From Clostridia bacterium (GTDB taxonomy: Bacteria > Bacillota > Clostridia > Oscillospirales > Acutalibacteraceae), in contig JAFTXJ010000011.1 of assembly GCA_017461625.1 (NCBI GenBank), positions 1 through 45,704 on the forward strand: a DNA stretch of 45,704 bases, given 5' to 3'. Made by a program: the position numbers and the translations under genes. A model generated the notes under the pieces. The model searched no databases. It was given only the letters and a program-made list of their open reading frames with translations, and had not been told where the DNA came from. The stretch's first letter is position 1. Each line of letters begins with the position of its first letter. Of this stretch, positions 34,072-41,759 are shown piece after piece.

Positions 34072-34791
34072 TTATTTGTTTTTGTTAATCATTCTGTTTG
34101 TAACTTCACCTGTTTCAAGGTTTGTGTATCTTACATAAAGTGAAATTTTATTCTGCTCATTGAGGTTTTCCCAGATTTCATTAGTGAAAGCATCAATGTC
34201 ATCGTTCATCTGAACTCTTTCAGGCTCGCCTGAGAAGGTGGGGATTGGGTTACCGTCGTGGTCGTATGTATGAATAAAGTGACCAAGACCTGCAATTGGA
34301 GCGTATTCAAAGCTGAAACGGTTGCAGGCTGTGCCCTCAGCATCGGCACTTTTGAGGATGCTCATTCTGTACGAGAAATCGCCCTCGTCAAATGCAAGAA
34401 TACCGCTGATTCTCGGTGTGAAGTTGGGAGCATCAGGCTCAAAGCCTCTTGTTCTCAAAGCTCTTACAAAGCCTTTGCCGTTTTTAAGGAAATCGCAGAT
34501 TGTGTTAGTTTGGTCACCGTTTGTAACAACCAATTTGTCGCCAACCTTTTTAATAGGGGAGTAGATAATCAATGAGGGGTCTTCTACTTTTGATTCGTCA
34601 AAAGGATAAATTATAACCTCTTCACCTTTTTCAACAAAAACTCTGTTTCTTGAGTTTTCGCTTCTTCCCATAATGAAATAAGCTACTGTGGCATTTTTAC
34701 CGTCAGGTGTTTTGCCTATTACGATACCTCTGCCGGGATAGGTGTTTGAGCTGAGAGTATCTTTAAGATTTGCAATATCATAAGTTGCCAT
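34072..34791 (-). CDS. purO: IMP cyclohydrolase, PurO-type
   Basis: 239 residues. SNTYPGRGIVIGKTPDGK (15-32), AYFIMGRSENSRNRVFV (38-54), VTNGDQTNTI and FEPDAPNFTPRISGIL are typical of the PurO-like cyclohydrolase family first known from archaea and also found in Clostridia. It closes the ring of FAICAR to make IMP, the last step of the pathway. AAAGGAG precedes the ATG. It is directly upstream of the transformylase with a 24-base gap, so two single-function enzymes replace bifunctional PurH. Confidence 0.92.
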   Translation of the reverse strand: MATYDIANLKDTLSSNTYPGRGIVIGKTPDGKNATVAYFIMGRSENSRNRVFVEKGEEVIIYPFDESKVEDPSLIIYSPIKKVGDKLVVTNGDQTNTICDFLKNGKGFVRALRTRGFEPDAPNFTPRISGILAFDEGDFSYRMSILKSADAEGTACNRFSFEYAPIAGLGHFIHTYDHDGNPIPTFSGEPERVQMNDDIDAFTNEIWENLNEQNKISLYVRYTNLETGEVTNRMINKNK

Positions 34792-34803
34792 TTTAATTCT
34801 CCT

Positions 34804-35415
34804 TTATTTATCCTCAATGATTTGTTTACTGACGAGCTGAACAGCCTTAGGAAGGATAATCCATTCAGCTTGTTCCATAACTCTTTTTTGTAAAACCTCG
34901 GGTGTATCACCTTCAAGAATGTCAACAGCCTTCTGAAGAATGATTTTTCCACCGTCGGGGATTTCGTTCACAAAGTGAACCGTTGCACCGGTTACCTTAA
35001 CTCCGTATTCAAGGGCGGCTTCGTGAACCTTAAGCCCGTAATAACCTTTACCGCAGAATGAGGGAATAAGTGCAGGGTGAACATTGATAATTCTTTCAGG
35101 GTAGCATTTTGTAAAATCCTCTGACAAAATGCTTAAGAAACCTGCAAGAACAATAATGTCAATGTTATATTTTGTGAGCTTCTCTTTAAGTGCTTTTTCA
35201 AAAGCCTCCTGAGAGCCTGTCATTTTCTTGGTTATTGTGAAAGAGTCAATACCAGCGTTGTTTGCTCTGGTGATAGCATAAGCGTCTGAAACATTTGAAA
35301 CCACAAGAACGATTTCACCGTCACAGATTATGCCGCTTTTCTGTGCATCAATAAGAGCCTGCAGGTTTGTTCCGCCGCCTGAAACAAGAACGGCGATTTT
35401 TGCTTTCTGAGCCAT
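34804..35415 (-). CDS. purN: Phosphoribosylglycinamide formyltransferase
   Basis: 203 residues with the PurN pattern: IAVLVSGGGTNLQALIDA (7-24), VVSNVSDAYAITRA, LAGFLSILSEDF and the catalytic Asn-His block NVHPALIPSFCGKGYYG, ending in GATVHFVNEIPDGG. It formylates GAR with 10-formyl-tetrahydrofolate. Both this and the AICAR step use folate, which makes control by the folate-stress signal ZTP meaningful. GGAGG precedes the ATG. The gap to purM is 12 bases. Confidence 0.96.
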   Translation of the reverse strand: MAQKAKIAVLVSGGGTNLQALIDAQKSGIICDGEIVLVVSNVSDAYAITRANNAGIDSFTITKKMTGSQEAFEKALKEKLTKYNIDIIVLAGFLSILSEDFTKCYPERIINVHPALIPSFCGKGYYGLKVHEAALEYGVKVTGATVHFVNEIPDGGKIILQKAVDILEGDTPEVLQKRVMEQAEWIILPKAVQLVSKQIIEDK

Positions 35416-35427
35416 AGCAGTCCTCCG

Positions 35428-36468
35428 TCAGCAGATAACGATTTTGCTGTCGCTTTCTGTGATTTCACCGATGATATAAGCATCCTCGCCTGAAGCCTTA
35501 AGTGAAGCGAGAGCTTTGTCAGCATCTTCTTTAGCAACAACAATGCTCATACCAACGCCCATGTTGTATGTGTTGAACATATCTCTCTCAGGAACATTAC
35601 CTGTCTTAGCAATAAGGTCAAAAATAGGAAGAACCTTAACGCTTGCCTTTTCAACCTTGGCACAGAATCCGTCGGGGATGCTTCTCGGAATATTTTCATA
35701 GAAGCCGCCGCCTGTGATGTGAGAGATTGATTTAACTGTAACCTCTTCCATAAGGTTGAGAACGGGCTTAACATAAATCTTGGTGGGAGTAAGAAGTGTT
35801 TCACCAATGCTCTTGCCGCCGAGTGCGTCAACAGGGGTTTTAATGTCAGCGTTTTCAACATCAAATACTTTTCTTACAAGTGAAAATCCGTTTGAATGAA
35901 CGCCTGAAGAGGGGAGAGCAATAATAACGTCACCACTCTTGATTGTTTTGTTGTTAACAACCTTGTCCTTGTCAACAACACCTACGCTGAAGCCTGCAAG
36001 GTCATATTCGTCAATGGGGTAGAAGCCGGGCATCTCAGCAGTTTCACCACCGATAAGGGCAGCACCTGACTGAACGCAGCCTTCTGCAACACCTGCAACT
36101 ATCTGAGCAATTTTTTCAGGATAGTTCTTACCGCAAGCGATATAGTCAAGGAAGAAAAGAGGCTTTGCACCGCAGCAGATAATATCGTTAACGCACATTG
36201 CAACGCAGTCAATACCAACTGTGTCGTGCTTGTCCATAAGAAAAGCCATCTTAAGCTTTGTGCCAACGCCGTCAGTTCCGCTTACGAGAACGGGCTTGCT
36301 GATGCCTGTAAGGTCAAGCTCAAAAAGACCGCCGAAACCGCCGATGTCTGACATAGAGCCTTTTGTCATTGTTCTTGCAATGTGCTGTTTCATAAGCTCA
36401 ACAGCTTTGTAGCCGGCAGTAATATCTACTCCTGCCTGTTTGTAACTTTCACTAAAACTACTGTTCAT
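35428..36468 (-). CDS. purM: Phosphoribosylformylglycinamidine cyclo-ligase
   Basis: 346 residues. [20 protein letters not shown] at the N-terminus, [14 protein letters not shown] (ATP/metal region), [11 protein letters not shown] and [12 protein letters not shown] are PurM blocks. The enzyme closes the imidazole ring, giving AIR. AAAGGAG lies 7 bases before the ATG. It is the second gene of the operon, 12 bases after purE. Confidence 0.97.
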   Translation of the reverse strand: MNSSFSESYKQAGVDITAGYKAVELMKQHIARTMTKGSMSDIGGFGGLFELDLTGISKPVLVSGTDGVGTKLKMAFLMDKHDTVGIDCVAMCVNDIICCGAKPLFFLDYIACGKNYPEKIAQIVAGVAEGCVQSGAALIGGETAEMPGFYPIDEYDLAGFSVGVVDKDKVVNNKTIKSGDVIIALPSSGVHSNGFSLVRKVFDVENADIKTPVDALGGKSIGETLLTPTKIYVKPVLNLMEEVTVKSISHITGGGFYENIPRSIPDGFCAKVEKASVKVLPIFDLIAKTGNVPERDMFNTYNMGVGMSIVVAKEDADKALASLKASGEDAYIIGEITESDSKIVIC

Positions 36469-36480
36469 GATATATCTCCT

Positions 36481-36975
36481 TTATTTATTATACTTTTCTT
36501 CTATTTTTGCGTTCTTTTCAAGAACTGTCTGTGCTGCCTTTGCTCTGGCTGAATCGAGCTTCTCGGCAAGTTCATCATCGCTTGCAGCAAGAATTTCAAC
36601 ACAAAGCAATGCGGCATTGGCTGCACCGTCAATAGCAACAGTTGCTACGGGAATGCCTGCAGGCATCTGAACTGTTGATAAAAGTGCGTCAAGACCGTCA
36701 AGAGTTGATGATTTAACGGGAATACCCACAACCGGGAGAGTTGTGTTAGCGGCAATAGCACCTGCAAGGTGTGCGGCTTTACCTGCGGCGGCAATAATAG
36801 CGCCGAAGCCGTTCTTTCTTGCGTTAGCAGAAAAATCCTTTGCCTGCTCGGGAGTTCTGTGGGCTGAGAAAACGTGAACCTCGTAAGGAACTCCGTATTC
36901 ATCAAGGGTTGTCATTGCTTTTTCAACAACAGGCAAATCGCTGTCGCTTCCCATAACAATTCCGATTTTTTTCAT
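36481..36975 (-). CDS. purE: N5-carboxyaminoimidazole ribonucleotide mutase
   Basis: 164 residues, class I PurE: MGSDSDLPVVEKA (8-20), VFSAHRTPEQA, AAAGKAAHLAGAIAA and VPVKSST-like IPVKSSTLDGLDALLS. It moves the carboxyl group of N5-CAIR to CAIR. No purK is adjacent. It is the first gene of the operon and sits right behind the ZTP riboswitch; GGAGG is found before the ATG. Confidence 0.96.
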   Translation of the reverse strand: MKKIGIVMGSDSDLPVVEKAMTTLDEYGVPYEVHVFSAHRTPEQAKDFSANARKNGFGAIIAAAGKAAHLAGAIAANTTLPVVGIPVKSSTLDGLDALLSTVQMPAGIPVATVAIDGAANAALLCVEILAASDDELAEKLDSARAKAAQTVLEKNAKIEEKYNK

Positions 36976-37001
36976 GTGAATATACCTCCAAATTAGTTTG
37001 T

Positions 37002-37047
37002 AAATAAAAATGGACAGTCCTGTTTTCTAAAATCAAACGGACTGCCC
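37002..37047 (-). terminator. Expression-platform terminator of the ZTP riboswitch
   Basis: On the minus strand GGGCAGTCC (37047-37039) pairs with GGACTGTCC (37020-37012) over 9 bp, followed by ATTTTTATTT. The 5' arm overlaps the last aptamer stem, so ligand binding should block it. Confidence 0.8.
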
Positions 37048-37112
37048 AGACGGTCGGCTAATATCGTTTTTGCTCCCCTGCGGTTACCCGCTGATCCGTC
37101 AGTCACAAAAAC
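37041..37112 (-). promoter_or_regulatory. ZTP riboswitch (pfl motif) upstream of purE
   Basis: Minus strand GTGACTGACG (37105-37096), then GCGGGTAACCGC, GGGGAGC (37079-37073), a linker, and GCCGACCGTCTGGGC (37058-37044). These are the conserved parts of the pfl/ZTP aptamer. The ligand ZTP (or ZMP) builds up when 10-formyl-folate is short. Its binding should prevent the terminator at 37047-37002 and raise expression of the purine operon. The mechanism is from the known family; the motif is seen directly. Confidence 0.9.
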
Positions 37113-37129
37113 ACTCCAATATCCTCAAA

Positions 37130-37159
37130 ATTATACCATTTATTTGTATACATTGTCAA
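37130..37159 (-). promoter_or_regulatory. Promoter of the purine operon
   Basis: Minus strand TTGACA (37159-37154), an 18-nt spacer and TATAAT (37135-37130). Start expected near 37122, just before the aptamer. Confidence 0.8.
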
Positions 37160-37262
37160 TCATTTAACACTAAACTTTTCTCACTATTCCGCCGATTTTT
37201 TCAAACATTTAACACGCTTTTATATCAATTTGACCTAAAGCAGGGCAGGGGCTTGATTCTTC

Positions 37263-37364
37263 TACCTCTAAGGATGCTATGTAGGGTCAATTCACGAATT
37301 GACCGCCTTCTTGTCTCCTATATTGATTTATAGGTGGGAGCTGTCACAAAATGAGTTAGAGGTA
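37263..37364. repeat. Nested palindromic intergenic repeat (MITE-like, degenerate)
   Basis: Outer arms TACCTCTAA (37263-37271) and TTAGAGGTA (37356-37364) enclose GGTCAATTC-AC-GAATTGACC (37285-37304) and a CTCCTAT/ATAGG hairpin (37315-37335). GGGAGCTGTCACAAAATGA near the right end resembles the right arm of the repeat at 40874-41016. Region 37160-37262 shows no gene. Confidence 0.55.
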
Positions 37365-37383
37365 AGATGAATAACTTGGTGTA

Positions 37384-37412
37384 TTGATTTGTTGTAATGA
37401 GAATGATATAAT
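37384..37412 (+). promoter_or_regulatory. Promoter of the GNAT-Nudix-PPase-Nudix block
   Basis: TTGATT (37384-37389), a 17-nt spacer and TATAAT (37407-37412), 37 bp before the start codon. Confidence 0.6.
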
Positions 37413-37448
37413 CATTTTTAGCAAATAAGATTTCAGGAGGGATTATGT

Positions 37449-37973
37449 ATGTTGTGCCCTACTATTCAAACAGACAGATTAATAATTCGCAGATATAAAG
37501 AATCGGACATTGATATGCAATATGAATTTCTGCAGGATGAAAGATTACATAAATATATTTCTCCGCCTAAATTAAGCAAAGAGGAAGAGCTTGAAGTTAT
37601 AAAAAAGTGGATTGCAGAATCCGATACAAGCAACTATGAACGCTGGGTAATTGCGTTAAAAAACACAGATAAACCTATTGGCAATATCTCAGTTAACGGA
37701 ATAGATAAGAAGAATAATTATTGCAATGTCGGATATGTAATTTTATTTGATTATCAGGGAAAAGGTTATGCAACAGAGGCTTTAAAGGCTGTGTCCGGTT
37801 ATCTGTTGCAAGAAAGAAATTACCATTTGATAGAATGCTCTTGCAATGAATTAAATGTTGCTTCTTCAAGAGTTATGATTAAAGCCGGCTTCACAAAAGA
37901 CGGATATATAAAAAATAGACGAAAGAATCCCGATGGCAGTTATTCGGCTGTTGAATATTACAGTAAAAGCTAA
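37449..37973 (+). CDS. GNAT acetyltransferase, RimJ/RimL type
   Basis: 174 residues. The N-terminus TDRLIIRRYKESDI is typical of RimJ/RimL-like GNATs, and the acetyl-CoA loop is seen in DYQGKGYATEALKAVSGYLL (about 98-117). It acetylates an unknown amino group; in this branch substrates include protein N-termini, antibiotics and small amines. The ATG at 37449 follows AGGAGGG; an ATG at 37445 is in another frame. It is the first of four closely spaced genes (gaps of 25, 1 and 15 bases). Confidence 0.88.
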   Translation: MLCPTIQTDRLIIRRYKESDIDMQYEFLQDERLHKYISPPKLSKEEELEVIKKWIAESDTSNYERWVIALKNTDKPIGNISVNGIDKKNNYCNVGYVILFDYQGKGYATEALKAVSGYLLQERNYHLIECSCNELNVASSRVMIKAGFTKDGYIKNRRKNPDGSYSAVEYYSKS

Positions 37974-37998
37974 CGCGATTTTGAATAGAGGTTAAAAA

Positions 37999-38454
37999 AT
38001 GAATCAGACGAAGAATTATATACAATGGATTCGCGAAAAAGTAGGTCAGGAAAAAATTATGTTAGTTCACGCAGGTGGTTGCATATTCAACGAACAAGGT
38101 GAGGTGCTGTTGCAACGGCGTGGTGATTGCAATATGTGGGGATTTCCCGGTGGTGCTCTTGAATTGGGAGAGACACCTCAAATGGCTGCCGTCAGAGAAG
38201 TAAAAGAGGAAACAGGTTTAGATGTTGAAATTGGTAAACTGATTGGTGTGTACACTGATTGTGATGCAATATGCCCTAATGGGGACAGATATCAAAGTGT
38301 CTGTATTGCTTACGAGCTTTTTGTTGTCGGTGGAAATTTGGTTTGCGACAAAAACGAAACTTTGGAACTTAAATATTTCTCATTAGACGATATGCCTGAA
38401 TTGTTTTGTAAGCAACATGAAGAACTTTTAAAAGATATAAAAGCGAGGAGTTAA
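37999..38454 (+). CDS. Nudix hydrolase (first copy)
   Basis: 151 residues with a complete Nudix box: Gly52, Glu58 and REVKEETGL (66-74), preceded by the strand block LVHAGGCIFNEQGEVLLQRRG. The enzyme cuts a nucleoside diphosphate linked to another group, using metal held by the Glu residues. Substrate unknown. AGAGGT is found before the ATG. It is followed after one base by the pyrophosphatase-like gene. It shares the fold and general layout with the second Nudix copy at 38798, but the two are clearly diverged. Confidence 0.9.
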   Translation: MNQTKNYIQWIREKVGQEKIMLVHAGGCIFNEQGEVLLQRRGDCNMWGFPGGALELGETPQMAAVREVKEETGLDVEIGKLIGVYTDCDAICPNGDRYQSVCIAYELFVVGGNLVCDKNETLELKYFSLDDMPELFCKQHEELLKDIKARS

Positions 38455-38455
38455 A

Positions 38456-38782
38456 ATGATAGGTAAAACAGTAAAAGTCATTATTGACAGACCATTGGGT
38501 ACTTATCATCCGAAACACAAAGATATATTCTACGCTGTAAACTACGGATATATTGAGGGTATCATTGCTCCCGACGGAGAAGAACAGGATGCTTATGTGC
38601 TTGGCGTAAATGAACCTGTAAGCGAATTTACAGGTAAAATAATCGCAATTATTGAAAGACTTGATGATGTAGAAGAAAAGTGGGTTGTTGCTCCCGAGAA
38701 CACGACATTTACCAAAGAAGAAATAATGAAACAAGTGGAGTTTCAGGAAAAGTATTTTAAAACACAAATCCGTATGATTTGA
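38456..38782 (+). CDS. Short family I-like inorganic pyrophosphatase
   Basis: 108 residues, much shorter than classical family I enzymes (about 170-180). It has DRPLGTYHPKHKDIFYAVNY (about 11-30), GYIEGIIAPDGEEQDAYVLG (31-50) and EEKWVVAPEN, blocks of the short pyrophosphatase-like proteins of Clostridia. The motif DGEEQDAYVLG matches the usual D-x-D-x-x-D metal region (family I: DGDPLDVLV) with changes. Catalysis is therefore likely but not certain. GAGGAG lies just before the ATG. Placed between two Nudix genes, it may remove the pyrophosphate they release. Confidence 0.75.
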   Translation: MIGKTVKVIIDRPLGTYHPKHKDIFYAVNYGYIEGIIAPDGEEQDAYVLGVNEPVSEFTGKIIAIIERLDDVEEKWVVAPENTTFTKEEIMKQVEFQEKYFKTQIRMI

Positions 38783-38797
38783 TATTAAGGGTGAAAT

Positions 38798-39256
38798 ATG
38801 GGATATATAATGAATTTGAGGAAAATCGTAGGACGCCGACCGCTGTTGCAAGTAGGTGCCGGCGTAATCGTGGTTGATGAACAGGACAGGATTTTGTTAC
38901 AACTACGCAGTGATAACAATACGTGGGGCTATTCAGGCGGTTCTGTAGAACTTGATGAAAAAGTTGAAGCAGCGGCAAAAAGAGAATTGTATGAAGAAAC
39001 AGGCTTAATCGCTGAAGAATTACAGCTTTTCGGTGTGTTTTCAGGCAAAGAGCTGCACAATGTTTACCCTAACGGTGATGAGGTTTCAAACATTGATATT
39101 GTTTATATATGCAAAAAATACAGCGGCAAATTACACAGTCAGGCAGGCGAGGTGGAAAAGCTCAACTTTTTCAAAATCTCGGAGCTCCCTGAAAATATTT
39201 TTAAACCCAATTTACCGGCAATAAAGGAGTATATTTCAAAAAAATATAACAGGTAA
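38798..39256 (+). CDS. Nudix hydrolase (second copy)
   Basis: 152 residues with a canonical Nudix box: Gly48, Glu54 and RELYEETGL (62-70), and the strand VGAGVIVVDEQDRILLQLRS (19-38). The ATG at 38798 follows AAGGGTGAAAT. It lies 15 bases after the pyrophosphatase-like gene and is followed by a terminator. A diverged relative of the first copy, it may hydrolyse another nucleotide. Substrate unknown. Confidence 0.9.
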   Translation: MGYIMNLRKIVGRRPLLQVGAGVIVVDEQDRILLQLRSDNNTWGYSGGSVELDEKVEAAAKRELYEETGLIAEELQLFGVFSGKELHNVYPNGDEVSNIDIVYICKKYSGKLHSQAGEVEKLNFFKISELPENIFKPNLPAIKEYISKKYNR

Positions 39257-39265
39257 AACCGGTAA

Positions 39266-39287
39266 GGGAGGGTCTCCGTGCCCTCCC
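39266..39287 (+). terminator. Terminator after the Nudix block
   Basis: GGGAGGG and CCCTCCC form a 7-bp GC stem with an 8-nt loop, followed by GATTTTACTTT. The tail is modest. Confidence 0.7.
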
Positions 39288-39377
39288 GATTTTACTTTAG
39301 AAGCTTGGAAACAATATGCTCGTAACACCCCTTATGCCGTTACAAAACGCTGTCCGCAGAAATTCAGCCAAAACCGG

Positions 39378-39406
39378 TTGACACTTCCTCTTTAAAGTGG
39401 TAAAAT
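39378..39406 (+). promoter_or_regulatory. Promoter of tyrS
   Basis: TTGACA (39378-39383), a 17-nt spacer and TAAAAT (39401-39406). Only about 30 bases separate it from the start codon, so there is no room for a T-box. Confidence 0.75.
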
Positions 39407-39440
39407 ACTTTGGTATATTTCATAAGGAGGAGTATGGAAA

Positions 39441-40667
39441 ATGGAAAATGTATTTGATACCCTTGTGGAAAGGGGACTTGTTGCCCAGACCACAGATGCT
39501 GATAAAATCCGTGAGATGTTAGCAACAGAAAATGTTAAGTTTTACATCGGCTTTGACCCAACAGCCGACAGCCTTCATGTTGGCCACTTTGTGTCAGTTA
39601 TGGTTATGGCTCACATGCAGAGAGCAGGTCACACTCCCATCGCCCTTTTCGGCGGCGGCACAGGTATGATTGGTGACCCCTCGGGCAAAACCGATATGAG
39701 AAAAATGCTCACAAGAGAAACTATTGAATATAATATCGGTTGCTTCCGTGACCAGATGTCAAACCTCATTGATTTCTCAGAAGGTAAGGCAATTATGGTT
39801 AATAATGCCGATTGGCTTATGGACCTTAATTATATCAACTTCCTTCGTGAGGTTGGCGTTCATTTCTCAGTTAACAGAATGTTAGCTGCAGAGTGCTACA
39901 AACAGCGTCTTGAAAGAGGTCTTTCTTTCTTCGAGCTTAACTATATGCTTATGCAGAGCTATGACTTCCTTGTTCTTAACCGCAAATACGGCTGTAAGCT
40001 TGAGCTTGGTGGTGACGACCAGTGGAGCAACATCATCGGCGGTGTTGAGCTTTGCAGAAGAAGCGACGGCAAAGATGTTTATGGCCTTACATTCAACCTT
40101 CTTCTTACTTCAGAGGGTAAGAAAATGGGTAAAACCGAAAAGGGTGCAGTTTGGCTTGACCCCAAAAAGACAACACCTTATGATTTCTACCAGTATTGGA
40201 GAAATATTGCGGATGCAGACGTTGTTACCTGTATGAAAATGCTCACTTTCATTCCTATGGATGAGGTTAATGAATATGCTAAGCTTGAAGGTAGCGAAAT
40301 CAACAAGGCTAAAGAAGTTCTCGCTTATGAGGTAACAAAGCTTGTTCACGGTGAAGAAGAGGCTCAGAAGGCTCAATCAGCCGCAAAGGCACTTTTCTCA
40401 AACGGTGCAGATTCAGAGCATATGCCCACAACTGTTCTTACTGATGATGATTTTGAAGACGGTGAAATCAGCGTTATTGATGTTCTCGTTAAATCAGGCA
40501 TCGCAAAGTCAAAGGGTGAAGCAAGAAGACTTATCGACCAGGGTGGTGTATCTGTTGATGATGTGAAGGTTGCTTCAATCGGCGAAAAGCTTTCAAAAGC
40601 AAAGCTTGCAGATGCTCCCGCAATCGTTAAAAAAGGCAAAAAAGTATTCCACAAAATCACACTTTAA
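39441..40667 (+). CDS. tyrS: Tyrosyl-tRNA synthetase
   Basis: 408 residues from the ATG at 39441, after AAGGAGGAG. The class I HIGH motif appears as HVGHF (about 46-50). The KMSKS motif is [12 protein letters not shown] (about 229-240), a usual TyrS variant (KFGKT/KMGKS). [25 protein letters not shown] is a Tyr-specific block. The C-terminal S4-like RNA-binding domain includes [19 protein letters not shown]. It charges tRNA-Tyr. It is a single-gene unit with its own promoter and terminator. Confidence 0.97.
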   Translation: MENVFDTLVERGLVAQTTDADKIREMLATENVKFYIGFDPTADSLHVGHFVSVMVMAHMQRAGHTPIALFGGGTGMIGDPSGKTDMRKMLTRETIEYNIGCFRDQMSNLIDFSEGKAIMVNNADWLMDLNYINFLREVGVHFSVNRMLAAECYKQRLERGLSFFELNYMLMQSYDFLVLNRKYGCKLELGGDDQWSNIIGGVELCRRSDGKDVYGLTFNLLLTSEGKKMGKTEKGAVWLDPKKTTPYDFYQYWRNIADADVVTCMKMLTFIPMDEVNEYAKLEGSEINKAKEVLAYEVTKLVHGEEEAQKAQSAAKALFSNGADSEHMPTTVLTDDDFEDGEISVIDVLVKSGIAKSKGEARRLIDQGGVSVDDVKVASIGEKLSKAKLADAPAIVKKGKKVFHKITL

Positions 40668-40673
40668 AAAGCA

Positions 40674-40706
40674 AACCCGGAAGATGTCTGAATCTTCCGG
40701 GTTTTT
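40674..40706 (+). terminator. Terminator of tyrS
   Basis: AACCCGGAAGAT and ATCTTCCGGGTT form a perfect 12-bp stem with loop GTCTGA, followed by TTTTT (the T run continues from the stem end to 40707). Confidence 0.92.
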
Positions 40707-40743
40707 TATGATTTAAAATCTTAATAGGCGTTACGAAAAGCCG

Positions 40744-40815
40744 CCATATAAGCCTCCCACGAAGCTCGGGGGAGGTGGATTTTGCGAAGCAAAAGACGGT
40801 GGGGGTTGTTAAAAT
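40744..40815. repeat. Intergenic hairpin repeat, two stem-loops
   Basis: CCTCCC-ACGAAGCTC-GGGGGAGG forms one stem and TTTTGC-GAA-GCAAAA another, followed by GACGGTGGGGGTTG. Sequences of this style are scattered between genes in Clostridia genomes. There is no open frame. Confidence 0.55.
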
Positions 40816-40873
40816 GTGTCGCAGACCCTCACTTCTTCACTATTACACATTACTTATTACCTAATCTTTACCC

Positions 40874-41016
40874 CCTCAGTCACTTCGTGACAACTCCCGC
40901 CTATTTCAATAGGGGGAGCCGAGGAAATGGTCGTCAGCTATGTGAGGTGCGGTGATTTTTGATGCACTAATTAGCCTTCTCCTTGAGGAGAAGCTGTCAC
41001 GAAGTGACTGATGAGG
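40874..41016. repeat. MITE-like element with inverted ends
   Basis: Left arm CCTCAGTCACTTCGTGACA (40874-40892) and right arm starting TGTCACGAAGTGACTG (40995-41010) then ATGAGG are inverted copies, 16 bp exact. An internal hairpin CTCCCGCCTATT/AATAGGGGGAG follows the left arm. No transposase is present. A degenerate relative lies at 37263-37364. The rest of 40707-41053 shows no gene. Confidence 0.65.
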
Positions 41017-41053
41017 TGTAAACAACTAATTCTTATTTTGTTAGGGAAAAAAT

Positions 41054-41082
41054 AAAAACCACCGTCAAAGACGATGGTTTTT
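41054..41082 (-). terminator. Terminator of the tRNA operon
   Basis: AAAAACCACCGT and ACGATGGTTTTT form a 12-bp stem (one mismatch or wobble) with a 5-nt loop. On the minus strand TTTTTATTTTTT follows. Confidence 0.85.
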
Positions 41083-41084
41083 AT

Positions 41085-41160
41085 TGGAGCGGATGACGGG
41101 GCTCGAACCCGCTACCTCCACCTTGGCAAGGTGGCGCTCTACCAGATGAGCTACATCCGC
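41085..41160 (-). tRNA. tRNA-Gly (anticodon GCC)
   Basis: 76 nt cloverleaf on the minus strand. The acceptor GCGGATG/CATCCGC is followed by T and an encoded CCA. The anticodon stem CCACC/GGTGG holds loop TTGCCAA, anticodon GCC. GGTTCGAGCCC is the T loop. Last of four tRNAs in the operon. Confidence 0.97.
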
Positions 41161-41167
41161 ATATTTT

Positions 41168-41243
<76 letters not shown>

Positions 41244-41253
41244 AAAGAAAAAA

Positions 41254-41330
41254 TGGCGACCCGGAACGGGCTCGAACCGTCGACCTCTAGCGTGACAGGC
41301 TAGCGTTCTAACCAACTGAACTACCGGGCC
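41254..41330 (-). tRNA. tRNA-Asp (anticodon GTC)
   Basis: 77 nt. The acceptor GGCCCGG/CCGGGTC has discriminator G and CCA encoded. The anticodon stem CTAGC/GCTAG has loop CTGTCAC, anticodon GTC. Ten bases separate it from the Phe gene. Confidence 0.97.
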
Positions 41331-41332
41331 AT

Positions 41333-41408
41333 TGGTGGGAACAACAGGGCTCGAACCTGTGACCCTCTGCTTGTAAGGCAGATGCTCTCCCAGCTGAGCT
41401 ATGCTCCC
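41333..41408 (-). tRNA. tRNA-Val (anticodon TAC)
   Basis: 76 nt. The acceptor GGGAGCA/TGTTCCC has discriminator A and CCA encoded. The anticodon stem TCTGC/GCAGA has loop CTTACAA, anticodon TAC. First gene of the operon, two bases before Asp. Confidence 0.97.
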
Positions 41409-41450
41409 ATTCTGCCGTCCGTTTGATTGTATCGCGCGGCGACGAAATAT

Positions 41451-41479
41451 ATAATACACTACAGCAGGGCATTTGTCAA
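41451..41479 (-). promoter_or_regulatory. Promoter of the tRNA operon
   Basis: Minus strand TTGACA (41479-41474), a 17-nt spacer and TATTAT (41456-41451). A GC-rich leader of about 35 nt precedes tRNA-Val. Confidence 0.8.
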
Positions 41480-41544
41480 CGGTTTTTTCAAAAAAACTGC
41501 AAAATTTGTTAACCGATGCGCAAAACCTTGCAATATCTAAAACA

Positions 41545-41582
41545 CCGGAGCCGCCTGCTTCTTTCTTTGCCTGCGACTCCGG
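41545..41582 (-). terminator. Probable terminator of the small membrane protein gene
   Basis: CCGGAGCCGC and GCGACTCCGG pair over 10 bp (one wobble on the minus-strand RNA) with an 18-nt loop. On the minus strand TGTTTTAG follows. It lies about 180 bases after the stop at 41760. Confidence 0.5.
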
Positions 41583-41759
41583 CTTAATGCACTTCTACTA
41601 TGTCGTTTCCCTCTTTTCTATATCGCGCACGCAATGGCATGCGTCAGGAGCCCTGCTCCTCTTGTTTTTCCCGCCGATGGGTCTTGTGTCTCGTCTGCCC
41701 CCTCCGGAACCGACGGAGCTATATATGAATTGCCTGCGGGATTTGATTGGTTTTTCGTT

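Noticed and set aside
39288-39440. T-box leader for tyrS
   Set aside because: Promoter to start codon is only about 30 bases and no GGGTGGNACCGCGG-like sequence is present.
37263-41016. CRISPR array
   Set aside because: The repeats are inverted, few and unevenly spaced, with no repeat-spacer pattern and no cas genes.
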